The translations under genes were made by a program, and so were the position numbers. Positions 52,578 through 62,077 of a stretch of DNA of 64,000 nucleotides are shown here, in pieces; the first letter of the stretch is position 1, and each line of letters starts with the position of its first letter. The notes beneath the pieces were generated by a model that saw only the letters and a program-made list of their open reading frames with translations, searched no databases and was not told where the DNA came from. Source of the DNA: Parvibaculum sp. (GTDB lineage Bacteria; Pseudomonadota; Alphaproteobacteria; Parvibaculales; Parvibaculaceae); assembly GCA_017642695.1 (NCBI GenBank), contig JAEPQD010000002.1:877425-941424 (forward strand), given 5' to 3'.

Positions 52578-53968
52578 TTGGTTCTGGTTCTCAGGTGGTA
52601 GCTCTTGGGCCGTGTCAGATGTTCGTAGCCGACGCGGGACAGCGTCGCACCGCGGCCAGTGTCCTTGACGCCGGTCCAGGCGAGAGCAGGGTCGAGATAA
52701 TCGCAGCGGTTCAGAAAGAAGGTGCCAGTGTCGACCTGTTCGCCGATCTTCTCCCCGGCCTCGTCGTCTTCCGTCCAGACGGATGCTGTAAGCCCGTAGG
52801 GGCTGTCGTTCATCAGCGTGATGGCCTCCTCGTCTGAGGTCACTTTCATGATGCCGATAACGGGCCCGAAGGTTTCCTCCCGCATGACGTCCATCTGGTG
52901 GTTCACGTCGACCAGCACTTCGGGACCGAGGTAGGGCGTTCCTTGCTTCGATGCAGGGAAGTGGCTCTCGCCTATCAGGGCGCGGGCGCCCGCGCGTTTC
53001 GCCTGCTCGATCTGTCCGCGCACGAAAGTGGCGGCGGATGCCCGCACCATGGGGCCGATGGTCGTGTCCGGATCGAGCGGGCTTCCGAGTTTGTATTTCT
53101 TCGTCAGATCCACGAAGCCCTCGACGAAGTCGTCGTAGACGTCCGCATGAACATAGAGCCGCTCCTTGCCGCAGCAGGACTGGCCGGAGTTGAAATAAGC
53201 GCCATCGACGAGGTTCTCGATAGCGAAGGGCAGGTTCGCGTCCTTCCGGACATAGGCGGGGTCCTTGCCGCCCAGTTCGAGCCCTATATCGATGAAACGG
53301 TCGGCAGCGGCTCGTACCACCGCGTGACCGCCCGACACCGAGCCGGTAAAGACCACGTGTCCGGTACGCGGATCCGCGATGGTCCGCTCCGTCATCTGGT
53401 GGCTCATGTGCAGGACCTGGAACAGTCCGTCGGGCGCTCCCGCTTTCGCAAAGGCCTCGGCGAAACGTTCGGCGCAAAGCGGGGTCTGACCGGAATGCTT
53501 CAGGATGACCGCGTTGCCGGCCATGATTGCAGGGACCACCGAATTGACCGCAATCAGGTAGGGGTAATTCCAGGCCGCGACAGCAAGAACGACACCGACC
53601 GGTTCTCGCCGGACCCAGCGGCGGAAGCCTTCCTTGGGCCCGGCGTCGATATCGGCCAGCGCGTCGCCCGCGATGGCGATCATGTAACGTGCCCGTTCTT
53701 CGAAGCCTCTGAGTTCGCCCGCGCCGTAGGCCACAGGGCGGCCCATCTGCCAGGCGAGTTCAGGGACGATCTCGTCCTTCATGGCGAGAAACGCCTCGAC
53801 GAAGCGCAGGCAGAGCGCTGCTCGCTCGGCGACAGGTACGAACTTCCAGGCTGCCTGTGCCGCCTTCGCGGCTGCCAGCGTGCCGTCCACCTCCGGCCAT
53901 TCGGCCAAGGGCCGTTCTGCGTAAACGCTTCCGTCGACCGGGGATGTAACTTTCAGAACTTCGCTCAT
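52574..53968 (-). CDS. Aldehyde dehydrogenase family protein
   Basis: 464 residues. Catalytic Cys275 (YFNSGQSCCGKER), general base Glu241 (LELGGKDPAYV), NAD-site AAWNYPYLIAVNSVV and TGSVSGG. Slightly shorter than the common 480-500. Overlaps the GS gene and the ADH gene by 4 bp each, so all three are coupled. Confidence 0.93.
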   Translation of the reverse strand: MSEVLKVTSPVDGSVYAERPLAEWPEVDGTLAAAKAAQAAWKFVPVAERAALCLRFVEAFLAMKDEIVPELAWQMGRPVAYGAGELRGFEERARYMIAIAGDALADIDAGPKEGFRRWVRREPVGVVLAVAAWNYPYLIAVNSVVPAIMAGNAVILKHSGQTPLCAERFAEAFAKAGAPDGLFQVLHMSHQMTERTIADPRTGHVVFTGSVSGGHAVVRAAADRFIDIGLELGGKDPAYVRKDANLPFAIENLVDGAYFNSGQSCCGKERLYVHADVYDDFVEGFVDLTKKYKLGSPLDPDTTIGPMVRASAATFVRGQIEQAKRAGARALIGESHFPASKQGTPYLGPEVLVDVNHQMDVMREETFGPVIGIMKVTSDEEAITLMNDSPYGLTASVWTEDDEAGEKIGEQVDTGTFFLNRCDYLDPALAWTGVKDTGRGATLSRVGYEHLTRPKSYHLRTRTK

Positions 53969-55332
53969 CCGCGTTCAAATCCTCTCAGCAATTCCCAGTC
54001 AGTGACACGGCGCTCATATTCCTTCTGCTCCCAGCGTCCGGTATGGAGATAGTGTTCGACAACGTCCTCTCCGAGGGCGGCGCGGAGCGTATCCGACTTT
54101 TCGAGTTCTGTAAGGGCGTCACGAAGGTTTTTCGGCAGTGAGGGGATGCCGGCGCCGCCATAGGCATCGCCCGAAAATTCCGGTTCCAGCGACAACTTCT
54201 GTTCGACCCCGGCGACCCCGGCGGCGAGCAGCGCCGCGTAAGCGAGATAGGGATTGAGATCCGCCCCGCCAATGCGGCATTCGATGCGAAGGCTCTTTTC
54301 CCGTCCGCACATGCGGAAGCCGGCTGTGCGGTTGTCGTTCGACCAGACGATGTTGGTGGGAGCAAAAGAGCCATCAACGAAACGTTTGTAAGAATTGACC
54401 GTAGGCGCAAGGAAGTAGGTGAGTTCTCGCGCGTGCCGCAGCTGCCCGGCCAGAAAGTTCTGGCAAAGCTCCGACATACCGTGCGGCTCCGACTTTTCCT
54501 CAAAGAAATGGGCCGCCTTTGCCTTTTCATCCCATAGCGACATGTGGATGTGGCAGGAAGAACCGGCGAGTTCGTAGTTCCACTTCGCCATGAAGGTCAC
54601 GGCCTTGCCATGAAGCCAGGCTATTTCCTTGATGCCGTTTTTCAGGACGGTATGGCGATCCGCCATTTCCAGCGCTTCGGCGTAGCGGACGTTGATCTCC
54701 TCCTGACCCGGACCCCATTCGCCTTTCGAGTTCTCGACCGGGATCCCCGCGCCTTCGAGGCCGGTGCGGATCGCTCTCATGATCCCTTCTTCCTTGCTGG
54801 TGGCGAAGATGTGGTAGTCCTCGATGTACCAGTTCGGTGTTTTCAGGTCGCGATATCGCTTTTCGTGGGCGCTCTCATAACTGTCGTCGAAAAGATAGAA
54901 CTCCAGTTCAGAGGCCATGAAAGCCTTCATTTTCATCGCGGCCACACGCTTCAGTTGCTTCTTGAGAATCGAGCGCGGCGCGTGCGGCACGTCCTCGCCA
55001 TTGTGGTCAACGGTGTCGCAGATAACGAGGGCGGTACCGGGCAGCCACGGAACGCGGCGGAGTGTCGAAAGATCGGGCTTCAGTGCGAAGTCGCCATAGC
55101 CCTGGGCCCAGCTAGCCGCCTTGTAGCCCGGGACCGGCTCCATGTCGGTATCCACGGTGAGTAGATAGTTGCAGGCGTGTGTTTCATGAACGCCGGTATC
55201 GAGAAAGAACGGAGCCGCCATTCGCTTTCCGACCAGCCGCCCCTGCATGTCGGGCATCGCCATTACGACAGTGTCGATTTCTCCCTCAGAGACGAGATCG
55301 GAGAGCTGGTCGAGGGTGAGCATGCCGTTCAT
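53965..55332 (-). CDS. Glutamine synthetase-like ligase, gamma-glutamyl amine type
   Basis: 455 residues. GS beta-grasp and catalytic domains: ASELEFYLFDD (catalytic Glu), GPGQEEINVRYAEALEMADR and SCHIHMSLWD, with late NDNRTAGFR. The catalytic residues are those of GS, but the context and N terminus (LDQLSDLVSEGEIDTVVMAM) fit PuuA/IpuC-type enzymes that join glutamate to an amine rather than to ammonia. Co-operon with ALDH and Fe-ADH suggests gamma-glutamyl-ethanolamide or a similar amino alcohol; the substrate is inferred. Confidence 0.85.
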   Translation of the reverse strand: MNGMLTLDQLSDLVSEGEIDTVVMAMPDMQGRLVGKRMAAPFFLDTGVHETHACNYLLTVDTDMEPVPGYKAASWAQGYGDFALKPDLSTLRRVPWLPGTALVICDTVDHNGEDVPHAPRSILKKQLKRVAAMKMKAFMASELEFYLFDDSYESAHEKRYRDLKTPNWYIEDYHIFATSKEEGIMRAIRTGLEGAGIPVENSKGEWGPGQEEINVRYAEALEMADRHTVLKNGIKEIAWLHGKAVTFMAKWNYELAGSSCHIHMSLWDEKAKAAHFFEEKSEPHGMSELCQNFLAGQLRHARELTYFLAPTVNSYKRFVDGSFAPTNIVWSNDNRTAGFRMCGREKSLRIECRIGGADLNPYLAYAALLAAGVAGVEQKLSLEPEFSGDAYGGAGIPSLPKNLRDALTELEKSDTLRAALGEDVVEHYLHTGRWEQKEYERRVTDWELLRGFERG

Positions 55333-55558
55333 TCAAAGTATCCCGGATGTTGTCGCCAAAATGGGGGAGGGCAGCAATGTCCCGCGCCCCGCCTGTCAGG
55401 TCTCCTGAGTGTAGCCGCAGGAACGGGGGAGGCTGCAAGTGGCGTTACGTCAAGACATGGGATGGGAGCGCGTCGCGCGGTTGACGCTTGAGGTGCCAGC
55501 ACCCAAACTCCGCGCGATTCGACCGTTATTGTCGTATTGGCGGGAGTTGGCGGGGCTT

Positions 55559-56383
55559 ATGACAGACGTCTTGCGGGAACGTGTGCCCGCCCACGTAATT
55601 GTGCTTGGAAATGAAAAGGGCGGTTCGGGCAAGACGACCACCGCCATGCACGTTATCGCTTATCTGCTTCAATCGGGGTTCCGGGTCGGTTCGATCGATC
55701 TGGACGGGCGGCAGAGGTCGCTCACGCGGTATGTCGAGAACAGAAAAGCATGGGCCGAGGCTGCCAACGTCAATCTTGTAATGCCTGACCACGCGGTCCT
55801 TATGAAATCGGCGGCTGACACCGTTGCGGAGGCTAATGCGGCCGAGGAAGCCGAACTGGATACGACTATCGAGCGCCTTGCGGCCGAAAACGATTTTCTG
55901 GTCATCGATTGTCCGGGAAGTGACAGCCATCTCTCGCGGCTTGGTCATGCCCGGGCCGATACGCTGATCACGCCGATGAACGACAGTTTTGTCGATTTCG
56001 ATCTGCTGGGCCGGGTTGATCCTCAAACCTACCGAATCAAGGGTCCGAGCGTTTACAGTGAAATGGTCTGGGAAAGCCGCAAGCGGCGTGCTGTCCGAGA
56101 TGGCGGAGAAATTGACTGGATTGTCGTCAGAAACCGCCTGTCACACCTGGACGCGAAGAACAAACGGCGGGTAGAGGCGGTCCTCACTGCGCTTGCGGAC
56201 CGGATCGGTTTTCGCAGTGGTCCCGGATTTGGGGAACGCGTTATTTTCCGCGAGATGTTCCCGTCTGGCCTGACATTGCTCGACCTGAGAGAAGAGGGCG
56301 TCGATACCCAGATGTCCATGTCCCACGTAGCGGCGCGCGCAGAAGTGCGGGCGCTGGTCGAGGCGCTACAACTTCCGGTGTGA
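55559..56383 (+). CDS. mipZ: ParA-like division-plane regulator MipZ
   Basis: ATPase that forms a bipolar gradient and keeps FtsZ at midcell in alphaproteobacteria. 274 residues from MTDVLRERVPAHVIVLGN. Deviant Walker A KGGSGKTT (20-27), SIDLDGRQRSLTRYVENRKAW, DFLVIDCPGSDSHLSRL (Walker B-like) and the MipZ-typical ADTLITPMNDSFVDFDLLGR. The frame runs 120 bases upstream, but the ATG at 55559 gives the MipZ length. Divergent from the GS operon and convergent with the carboxypeptidase gene, 20 bases apart. Confidence 0.92.
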   Translation: MTDVLRERVPAHVIVLGNEKGGSGKTTTAMHVIAYLLQSGFRVGSIDLDGRQRSLTRYVENRKAWAEAANVNLVMPDHAVLMKSAADTVAEANAAEEAELDTTIERLAAENDFLVIDCPGSDSHLSRLGHARADTLITPMNDSFVDFDLLGRVDPQTYRIKGPSVYSEMVWESRKRRAVRDGGEIDWIVVRNRLSHLDAKNKRRVEAVLTALADRIGFRSGPGFGERVIFREMFPSGLTLLDLREEGVDTQMSMSHVAARAEVRALVEALQLPV

Positions 56384-56402
56384 CGATGGAGACGGCGCTG
56401 CG

Positions 56403-58043
56403 CTAGCCGCGCCGCTTTTCCTTGTTTTCAGCCGATTGCGGCAACGCCCAGTTGGTGGGCGGGATCGGAATGCATTGTATTGCTTGTCGCGCAAGCCGGC
56501 CGCACGCGTTCCGGGCAGCCTCTTCACCCTCGAAACCACCAAATCGCGAACGATAGAGCGTACGTTTGTCGGCAGTCTTGACCGGAATAGTCACGGGCAC
56601 AGCTTCGCCGAGTTCCGACGGCGCGGCGCGCATTGCCTTGCGGATGCTGTCCACGGCATCCGACTGCTCGGCATAGGCACCGATCTGAATGATCCAGGTT
56701 CCTTCCGGGATCAATGGATCGCCTTCGCGCCAAGTGTGGGCTGCAGCCGGTTCCGTTCGTGCGGGATCGTTTGCCGCCGTGCGAAGCAGAGGATTGGCTG
56801 CGGCATCCGGGCTGACGCTGGCGTTTGCGGGCGCTACCAGGAAGTTGCCAATTTCGCGGCCGGCCTGCCGGACGGGCCCCTCGGCTGTACGGAGAGCTGC
56901 AACGGCATAGGCTGTCATGCTGTCGATCGGTGCCGCGGTGTCCGGCGTGCTGGCCGGGTCGACAGGCAAGGGAGCGCGTAGAGTTGCTGCGGCCGGAGCC
57001 GGAACATCCGTGCTGAGATCGCCCTGCGCGTAGGTTTTTTCGTCCGGCTCGCGCTCGTCCTCGATGGAGGAGGCAAGCTGCAGAAGGGCCGAGCGGTCTT
57101 CCGCGGGTACGAGACCGACCGGTCTGACCACCGGCGTAGGCGCGGGAGACATCGCTGCCATAAGCGTATTCCCGTCCTTCATGGCAACGGCGCGCGGGAA
57201 AGCCTTGTCGAGGATTTCAATCATATGAGCGTCGCGAAGCTTCGCCTTCTTGCCGCCCATGACCACGCCGATCAGGAACTTGTTATCGCGTTCGACGGTC
57301 GCCGTCAGGTTGAAACCCGAAGCATTCGTATATCCGGTCTTAAGTCCGGTGGTGCCCTTGTATTCGCCCAGCAACCGGTTGTGATTGCGGATGCGTGCCT
57401 TGCCCCAGGCGAAGTACTCGGTGCTGAAGTAGTGATAATATTGTGGAAAATCTTCCCGCATACGCTTTGCCAGCGTTGCCTGATCGCGCGCGGTCGTTTT
57501 CTGGGCGCTGTTCGGTAGACCCGAAGCGTTCCTGTAGGTTGTCTTGGACATGCCCAGGGCGCGGGCCTTTTTCGTCATCAGGACGGCAAAATCGTCTTCC
57601 GTTCCGGCGATGAAGGCGCCTGTTGCAGAGGCAACGTCGTTGGCGGAGCGTGTCACGAGCGCAAGGATCGCATCCTCGACGCTGATCGTCTGACCGGCGC
57701 GCAGCCCGAGTTTCGATGGGGGCATACTGGCGCCCTTCGGGGTCATTCTGATCCGTGATTTCAGGGTTGTCTCGCCAGCCTCAAGTTTCTCGAAGAGAAG
57801 GTACAGCGTCATGACCTTGGTCAGAGAGGCGGGGTACCGGTACTCGTCGGCACTGCGCGAATACAGAACCTTGCCCGAATAGGCGTCCACCACGAGAGCG
57901 GCCGTTTTGGGCGCCGCCGCGTCCGCCGGAGACAGCATTGCCGATACAAAGAGCGCAAATAGCCCCGCGAGCGCCAGGCGACCGGCTCTGGCGCTGAGAT
58001 CGAAGGAATTGCGCGCAAAACTCGTGAGCGCAGGCCCCTGCAT
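56403..58043 (-). CDS. D-alanyl-D-alanine carboxypeptidase with SPOR domain
   Basis: Penicillin-binding protein 5/6 type that trims peptidoglycan pentapeptides. 546 residues: signal peptide (about 18-43), SXXK with Ser73 and Lys76 (PASLTK), SXN at 133-135 (SAN), KTG at 235-237, then a low-complexity linker (about 300-450) and a C-terminal SPOR domain (about 455-535, WIIQIGAYAEQSDAVDSI), which binds septal denuded glycan. Family enzymes without SPOR are about 380-400 long. The SPOR tail points to action at the division site, fitting MipZ nearby. Confidence 0.92.
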   Translation of the reverse strand: MQGPALTSFARNSFDLSARAGRLALAGLFALFVSAMLSPADAAAPKTAALVVDAYSGKVLYSRSADEYRYPASLTKVMTLYLLFEKLEAGETTLKSRIRMTPKGASMPPSKLGLRAGQTISVEDAILALVTRSANDVASATGAFIAGTEDDFAVLMTKKARALGMSKTTYRNASGLPNSAQKTTARDQATLAKRMREDFPQYYHYFSTEYFAWGKARIRNHNRLLGEYKGTTGLKTGYTNASGFNLTATVERDNKFLIGVVMGGKKAKLRDAHMIEILDKAFPRAVAMKDGNTLMAAMSPAPTPVVRPVGLVPAEDRSALLQLASSIEDEREPDEKTYAQGDLSTDVPAPAAATLRAPLPVDPASTPDTAAPIDSMTAYAVAALRTAEGPVRQAGREIGNFLVAPANASVSPDAAANPLLRTAANDPARTEPAAAHTWREGDPLIPEGTWIIQIGAYAEQSDAVDSIRKAMRAAPSELGEAVPVTIPVKTADKRTLYRSRFGGFEGEEAARNACGRLARQAIQCIPIPPTNWALPQSAENKEKRRG

Positions 58044-58560
58044 GTGCCTTTAACCCCTCTTACCGACACGCCCTGCCTGTGCGTGTAACCCCTAAAACTA
58101 TCCCCATCCAACTGTAGCCCTAGAACCACAATTTGCGAAGACCCTCGGGGCCGGATTGGTAAAAAAACTAAGACTTCCTAGGCATTTGGCAGCTATTCCG
58201 GACGATATGCCGAGCGTATTACCAAAATATTAACGTGGTTAATGAATTCTTAAAGGATTGGGCGCCCGTCCTGTGGAGAGGGGCCAATTCAGGTGGAGAA
58301 GCCGGATTGAGAGACCCGGCTGCCATATCCAGGCAAGAGAGACGTTCTGAGGCCACATGATCGGGCCGGAAGGTTTCTCTAGCGCCCTCCAAAACCGACT
58401 CCGATGCCCTTGCGTAAGCATTTGCGAATCCGGCTACGATTTGGATGGCCTTTGATTTTCGTTATGCTCGACTATCTATGAAGTGTGCGGTTCAAGACAG
58501 CGACGGCGGCCAGCAGACCAATTCAGACAGGCGGCCGATGTGATTTTGGCAGGAATGGGG
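58044..58560. other. 517-bp spacer between the carboxypeptidase and clpS
   Basis: No convincing gene in either strand. It contains the CtrA-type box at 58239-58253, an AT-rich stretch around it (58160-58260), the hairpin AGCCGG/CCGGCT (58300-58321), and several GANTC sites (for example 58426-58430). The two promoters that must lie here drive the carboxypeptidase leftward and clpSA rightward. Possible untranslated RNA structure downstream of 58270 cannot be decided. Confidence 0.6.
58239..58253. promoter_or_regulatory. CtrA-type binding site TTAA-N7-TTAA
   Basis: TTAATGAATTCTTAA matches the full CtrA consensus exactly. A further TTAA at 58230-58233 precedes it. It is 196 bases upstream of the carboxypeptidase start and 308 upstream of clpS. 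Confidence 0.65.
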
Positions 58561-58893
58561 ATGTCCGACGACAGGCAGCGCGGTGATGAGGACGGAGGCG
58601 TTGGTACCGGCGTCATCACGAAGACGAAGCCCAAGACAAAGAAGCCCTCGCTCTACAAGGTCCTGCTCCTCAACGACGATTATACGCCTATGGAGTTCGT
58701 CGTGCATGTGCTGGAGCGGTTCTTCAACAAGGGGCGCGAGGAAGCAACGCTGATCATGCTCCACGTTCATCAGCACGGGGTAGGGATTTGCGGGCTCTAT
58801 ACGTATGAGGTGGCGGAGACGAAAGTGACGCAGGTAATGGATTTTGCTCAGCAAAATCAGCATCCGTTGCAGTGTACGATGGAGAGAGAGTAG
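58561..58893 (+). CDS. clpS: ClpS adaptor, N-end rule
   Basis: Delivers proteins with destabilising N-terminal residues to ClpAP. 110 residues from [15 protein letters not shown] (ATG 58561, AGGA 6 bases before): a flexible acidic N-terminal tail, then [24 protein letters not shown] with the Asn/Asp pair and gate Met of the binding pocket, [22 protein letters not shown] and a C-terminal [10 protein letters not shown]. 48 bases before clpA. Confidence 0.96.
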   Translation: MSDDRQRGDEDGGVGTGVITKTKPKTKKPSLYKVLLLNDDYTPMEFVVHVLERFFNKGREEATLIMLHVHQHGVGICGLYTYEVAETKVTQVMDFAQQNQHPLQCTMERE

Positions 58894-58941
58894 TAGCGCG
58901 TTCAAGCTGTATGGTTGTTCAGCAGAAGGGAAGGTTCGCAA

Positions 58942-61326
58942 GTGCCGACGTTTTCACGCAGTCTGGAAGAGGGCCTTCACCGTGCGCTTGCGCTCGCGAA
59001 TGATCGCAATCACGAATATGCGACGCTTGAGCATCTGCTGCTTTCCCTAATGGACGACCAGGACGCGGCAGCCGTCATGCGCGCCTGCAACGTCGACATG
59101 GATTTGCTCCGGCAACAGCTGACGAACTATGTGGATAACGAACTTTCGAGTCTCGTTGTCGAAAACGGCGAAGACTCGAAGCCGACCGCAGGATTTCAGC
59201 GTGTCATACAGCGCGCAGTCATTCATGTGCAGTCCTCCGGCAGGGAAGAGGTGACCGGGGCAAACGTGCTTGTTGCGATGTTCGCGGAGCGCGAAAGCCA
59301 CGCTGCCTATTTCCTGCAGGAACAGGATATGACGCGTTACGACGCCGTGAACTATATCAGTCACGGTATCGCAAAGCGCGGTGACATGAGCGAGACGCGG
59401 CCTGTGCGCGGTGCACGCGAGGAAGCGGAGACCGGCGAGCGGGGCCGCAAGGAACGCACGACCGAGGCGCTCGACAATTACTGCGTTAACCTCAACGAGA
59501 AGGCGCAGCAGGGCAAGATCGATCCGCTGATCGGGCGCGAACGCGAGGTGGAGCGGACGATCCAGATTCTCTGCCGACGTTCTAAGAACAATCCGCTCTT
59601 CGTGGGTGATCCGGGGGTCGGCAAGACGGCGATCGCCGAAGGGCTTGCGCGCCGGATCGTGAAGGGTGAGGTGCCGGAAGTTCTGAAGAATGCGACAATC
59701 TTCTCGCTCGACATGGGGACGCTGCTCGCCGGCACCCGCTACCGCGGCGATTTCGAGGAGCGCATCAAGGCGGTCATCAAGGAAATCGAGGCTTATCCCG
59801 GCGCGATCATGTTCATCGATGAAATTCATACGGTGATCGGCGCTGGCGCAACGAGCGGCGGTGCGATGGATGCTTCGAACCTGCTGAAGCCCGCGCTTGC
59901 GAGTGGTTCGGTGCGCTGCATAGGATCGACGACCTACAAGGAGTATCGTCAGCACTTCGAGAAAGATCGCGCGCTTGTGCGCCGGTTCCAGAAGATCGAC
60001 GTGGTCGAGCCCTCGGTGCCCGACACGGTGAAAATCCTCAAGGGCTTGAAGCCTTACTTCGAGGAGTTTCACAAGGTTCGCTACACCAGTGATGCGGTAA
60101 AGGCGGCAGTGGAACTATCAGCGAAGTACATGCACGACCGGAAGCTGCCCGACAAGGCAATCGATGTGATCGACGAAGCGGGTGCCTCGCAGATGTTGCT
60201 GCCTGAGTCGCGCCGGAAGAAGACCATCGGTGTTGGCGAGATTGAAGCCGTCATCTCAACCATGGCGCGCATACCGCCCAAATCCGTGTCGAAGAGCGAT
60301 ACGGAGAAGCTCAAGGATCTCGATACCGAACTGAAGCGTGTGGTCTTCGGACAGGACGAGGCGATCGGTGCACTGGCAGCATCGATCAAGCTCGCGCGCG
60401 CAGGGCTTCGTGAAGCCGAGAAGCCGATTGGGTGTTACCTCTTCTCGGGTCCGACGGGTGTGGGCAAGACGGAGGTGGCGCGGCAGCTTGCCTCCATCCT
60501 TGGGGTCGAGATGCTTCGTTTCGACATGTCGGAATATATGGAGCGTCATACCGTGTCGCGCCTCATCGGCGCGCCACCTGGCTATGTCGGCTTTGATCAG
60601 GGAGGTCTCCTGACCGATGGCGTCGATCAGCACCCGCACTGCGTGTTGCTGCTCGACGAGATCGAGAAGGCACATCCCGATCTCTTCAACATTCTGTTGC
60701 AGGTGATGGATCACGGGAAGCTCACTGACCATAACGGCAAGAAGATCGACTTCCGCAATGTCGTGCTCATCATGACGACCAATGCGGGCGCAGCCGATAT
60801 GGCGAAGCCCACGATCGGCTTTTCGCAGAAGAAGCGGGTGGGCGACGACGAAGACGCGATCAAGCGACTTTTCACGCCCGAGTTCCGCAATCGTCTCGAC
60901 GCGGTGATCCCGTTCGGCCATCTTCCGCAGGAAGTCATCGCTCAGGTGGTGGAGAAGTTCGTTCTGCAGCTTGAGGCGCAACTCGCTGACCGCAATGTCA
61001 CTATTGAGCTCACCTCCGAAGCCAATGCCTGGCTTGCGGAGCGAGGCTATGACGAGCAGATGGGTGCACGGCCACTTGCTCGTGTCATCCAGGAGAACAT
61101 CAAGAAGCCGCTTGCGGATGAAGTTCTATTCGGTCGGCTTCTCAAGGGGGGGCACGTCGTCGTCACTGTGAAGGACGATGCACTCGCCTTCGACATCGAG
61201 CCGATACCCCCGAAGAGCCCGAGCAGCGGTGGTCCGAAGAAACCCAAAGCCCGGAAGCCGCGTGATGGCTCGGGTGGGGGCGAGGGCGGCGGAACGGTCC
61301 CGAAGGTACCGCTTCTGGTCGAGTAA
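58942..61326 (+). CDS. clpA: ATP-dependent protease ATPase subunit ClpA
   Basis: Unfoldase of ClpAP. 794 residues from GTG 58942 (AAGGGAAGG upstream; an earlier start at 58915 is less likely). N domain with the ClpS contact region (SLEEGLHRALALANDRNHEY); D1 with Walker A GDPGVGKTA and Walker B IMFIDEIHT; D2 with GPTGVGKTE and VLLLDEIEKAH; the ClpP-binding IGF loop in KPTIGFSQKK. A Pro/Ser/Gly-rich basic C-terminal extension (about 770-794) is longer than in E. coli. Confidence 0.96.
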   Translation: MPTFSRSLEEGLHRALALANDRNHEYATLEHLLLSLMDDQDAAAVMRACNVDMDLLRQQLTNYVDNELSSLVVENGEDSKPTAGFQRVIQRAVIHVQSSGREEVTGANVLVAMFAERESHAAYFLQEQDMTRYDAVNYISHGIAKRGDMSETRPVRGAREEAETGERGRKERTTEALDNYCVNLNEKAQQGKIDPLIGREREVERTIQILCRRSKNNPLFVGDPGVGKTAIAEGLARRIVKGEVPEVLKNATIFSLDMGTLLAGTRYRGDFEERIKAVIKEIEAYPGAIMFIDEIHTVIGAGATSGGAMDASNLLKPALASGSVRCIGSTTYKEYRQHFEKDRALVRRFQKIDVVEPSVPDTVKILKGLKPYFEEFHKVRYTSDAVKAAVELSAKYMHDRKLPDKAIDVIDEAGASQMLLPESRRKKTIGVGEIEAVISTMARIPPKSVSKSDTEKLKDLDTELKRVVFGQDEAIGALAASIKLARAGLREAEKPIGCYLFSGPTGVGKTEVARQLASILGVEMLRFDMSEYMERHTVSRLIGAPPGYVGFDQGGLLTDGVDQHPHCVLLLDEIEKAHPDLFNILLQVMDHGKLTDHNGKKIDFRNVVLIMTTNAGAADMAKPTIGFSQKKRVGDDEDAIKRLFTPEFRNRLDAVIPFGHLPQEVIAQVVEKFVLQLEAQLADRNVTIELTSEANAWLAERGYDEQMGARPLARVIQENIKKPLADEVLFGRLLKGGHVVVTVKDDALAFDIEPIPPKSPSSGGPKKPKARKPRDGSGGGEGGGTVPKVPLLVE

Positions 61327-61360
61327 TTTTCGCCTGCAAGATGCAGGTTGACGAAATGGA

Positions 61361-61398
61361 GGGCGGTCACGATGGCAACATCAGTGACCGTCCTTTTT
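61361..61398 (+). terminator. Terminator after clpA
   Basis: GGGCGGTCAC (61361-61370) against GTGACCGTCC (61384-61393), one G-U, 13-base loop, then TTTTTC. 34 bases after the clpA stop. Confidence 0.75.
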
Positions 61399-61435
61399 CT
61401 GTGCAAGTGAAACGATCAACCCCAGGGAGAAGAAG

Positions 61436-61801
61436 ATGATTGGTTACGTGATGGTCGGAACAAACGATCTCGACAAGGCGACGGCGTTCTACGATGACTT
61501 GTTGTCGGTTATCGGCGCAAAGCGCGCCATGTCGGATCCCGGCCGGTTCGTTGGCTGGAGCAACGGCGGACCCATGCTCGCCGTCACGAAGCCGCATGAT
61601 GGAAACAAGGCGAGTTTCGGTAATGGCACCATGGTGGCGCTAGCCGTCGGTTCGCGCGAGAATGTGGACAAGATGCATGCGAAGGCGATGAGCCTCGGCA
61701 GCAAGGACGAAGGCGCACCCGGCGAGCGGGGTGGCGGCTTCTATGGCGGTTACTTCCGCGACCTCGATGGCAATAAGTTCGTTGCGTTCCACATGGGCTG
61801 A
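61436..61801 (+). CDS. VOC/glyoxalase superfamily protein
   Basis: 121 residues, single VOC domain: MIGYVMVGTNDLDKATAFYDDLLSV, RFVGWSNGGPMLAVTKPHDGN and FRDLDGNKFVAFHMG. Resembles lactoylglutathione-lyase-related and bleomycin-resistance-like proteins, but no full metal set can be assigned. Followed by a good terminator. Confidence 0.85.
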   Translation: MIGYVMVGTNDLDKATAFYDDLLSVIGAKRAMSDPGRFVGWSNGGPMLAVTKPHDGNKASFGNGTMVALAVGSRENVDKMHAKAMSLGSKDEGAPGERGGGFYGGYFRDLDGNKFVAFHMG

Positions 61802-61816
61802 TAATTTTGGGGAAGA

Positions 61817-61846
61817 AAGGCCGTCCTCGACAGGGCGGCCTTTTTT
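61817..61846 (+). terminator. Terminator after the VOC gene
   Basis: AAGGCCGTCC (61817-61826) against GGGCGGCCTT (61833-61842), one G-U, 6-base loop, then TTTT. Lies between the VOC gene and the convergent small gene whose stop is at 61847. Confidence 0.85.
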
Positions 61847-62071
61847 CTATTGCAGATGCTTCAGTGCGTCGGAGCCCATGGCCTTTACGCAGACGAACTT
61901 CCGGTATCCGCCTTCATATTCCTTCTTTGCGTCGCCTTCGAGCTGCGTTTTGACTCCCTCGGCAATCGCGGCTTCGCAGCTTTTCTCAGTCTTGAAAATG
62001 CCTGCTTCCGTTACGGCGTGTATTTCGGGACCCGTGAGAAGTCCGGACAAAACGACAACAATGCTCCACAT
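61847..62071 (-). CDS. Small exported hypothetical protein
   Basis: 74 residues from MWSIVVVLSGLLTGPEIHAV (ATG 62071, AAAGG 10 bases upstream; TTG at 62077 possible). An N-terminal hydrophobic stretch and then two cysteines (SCEAA and KFVCVKAMG), which could form a periplasmic disulfide. Directly after the lipoprotein gene on the same strand, so probably cotranscribed. Family unknown. Confidence 0.65.
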   Translation of the reverse strand: MWSIVVVLSGLLTGPEIHAVTEAGIFKTEKSCEAAIAEGVKTQLEGDAKKEYEGGYRKFVCVKAMGSDALKHLQ

Positions 62072-62077
62072 GGGCAA

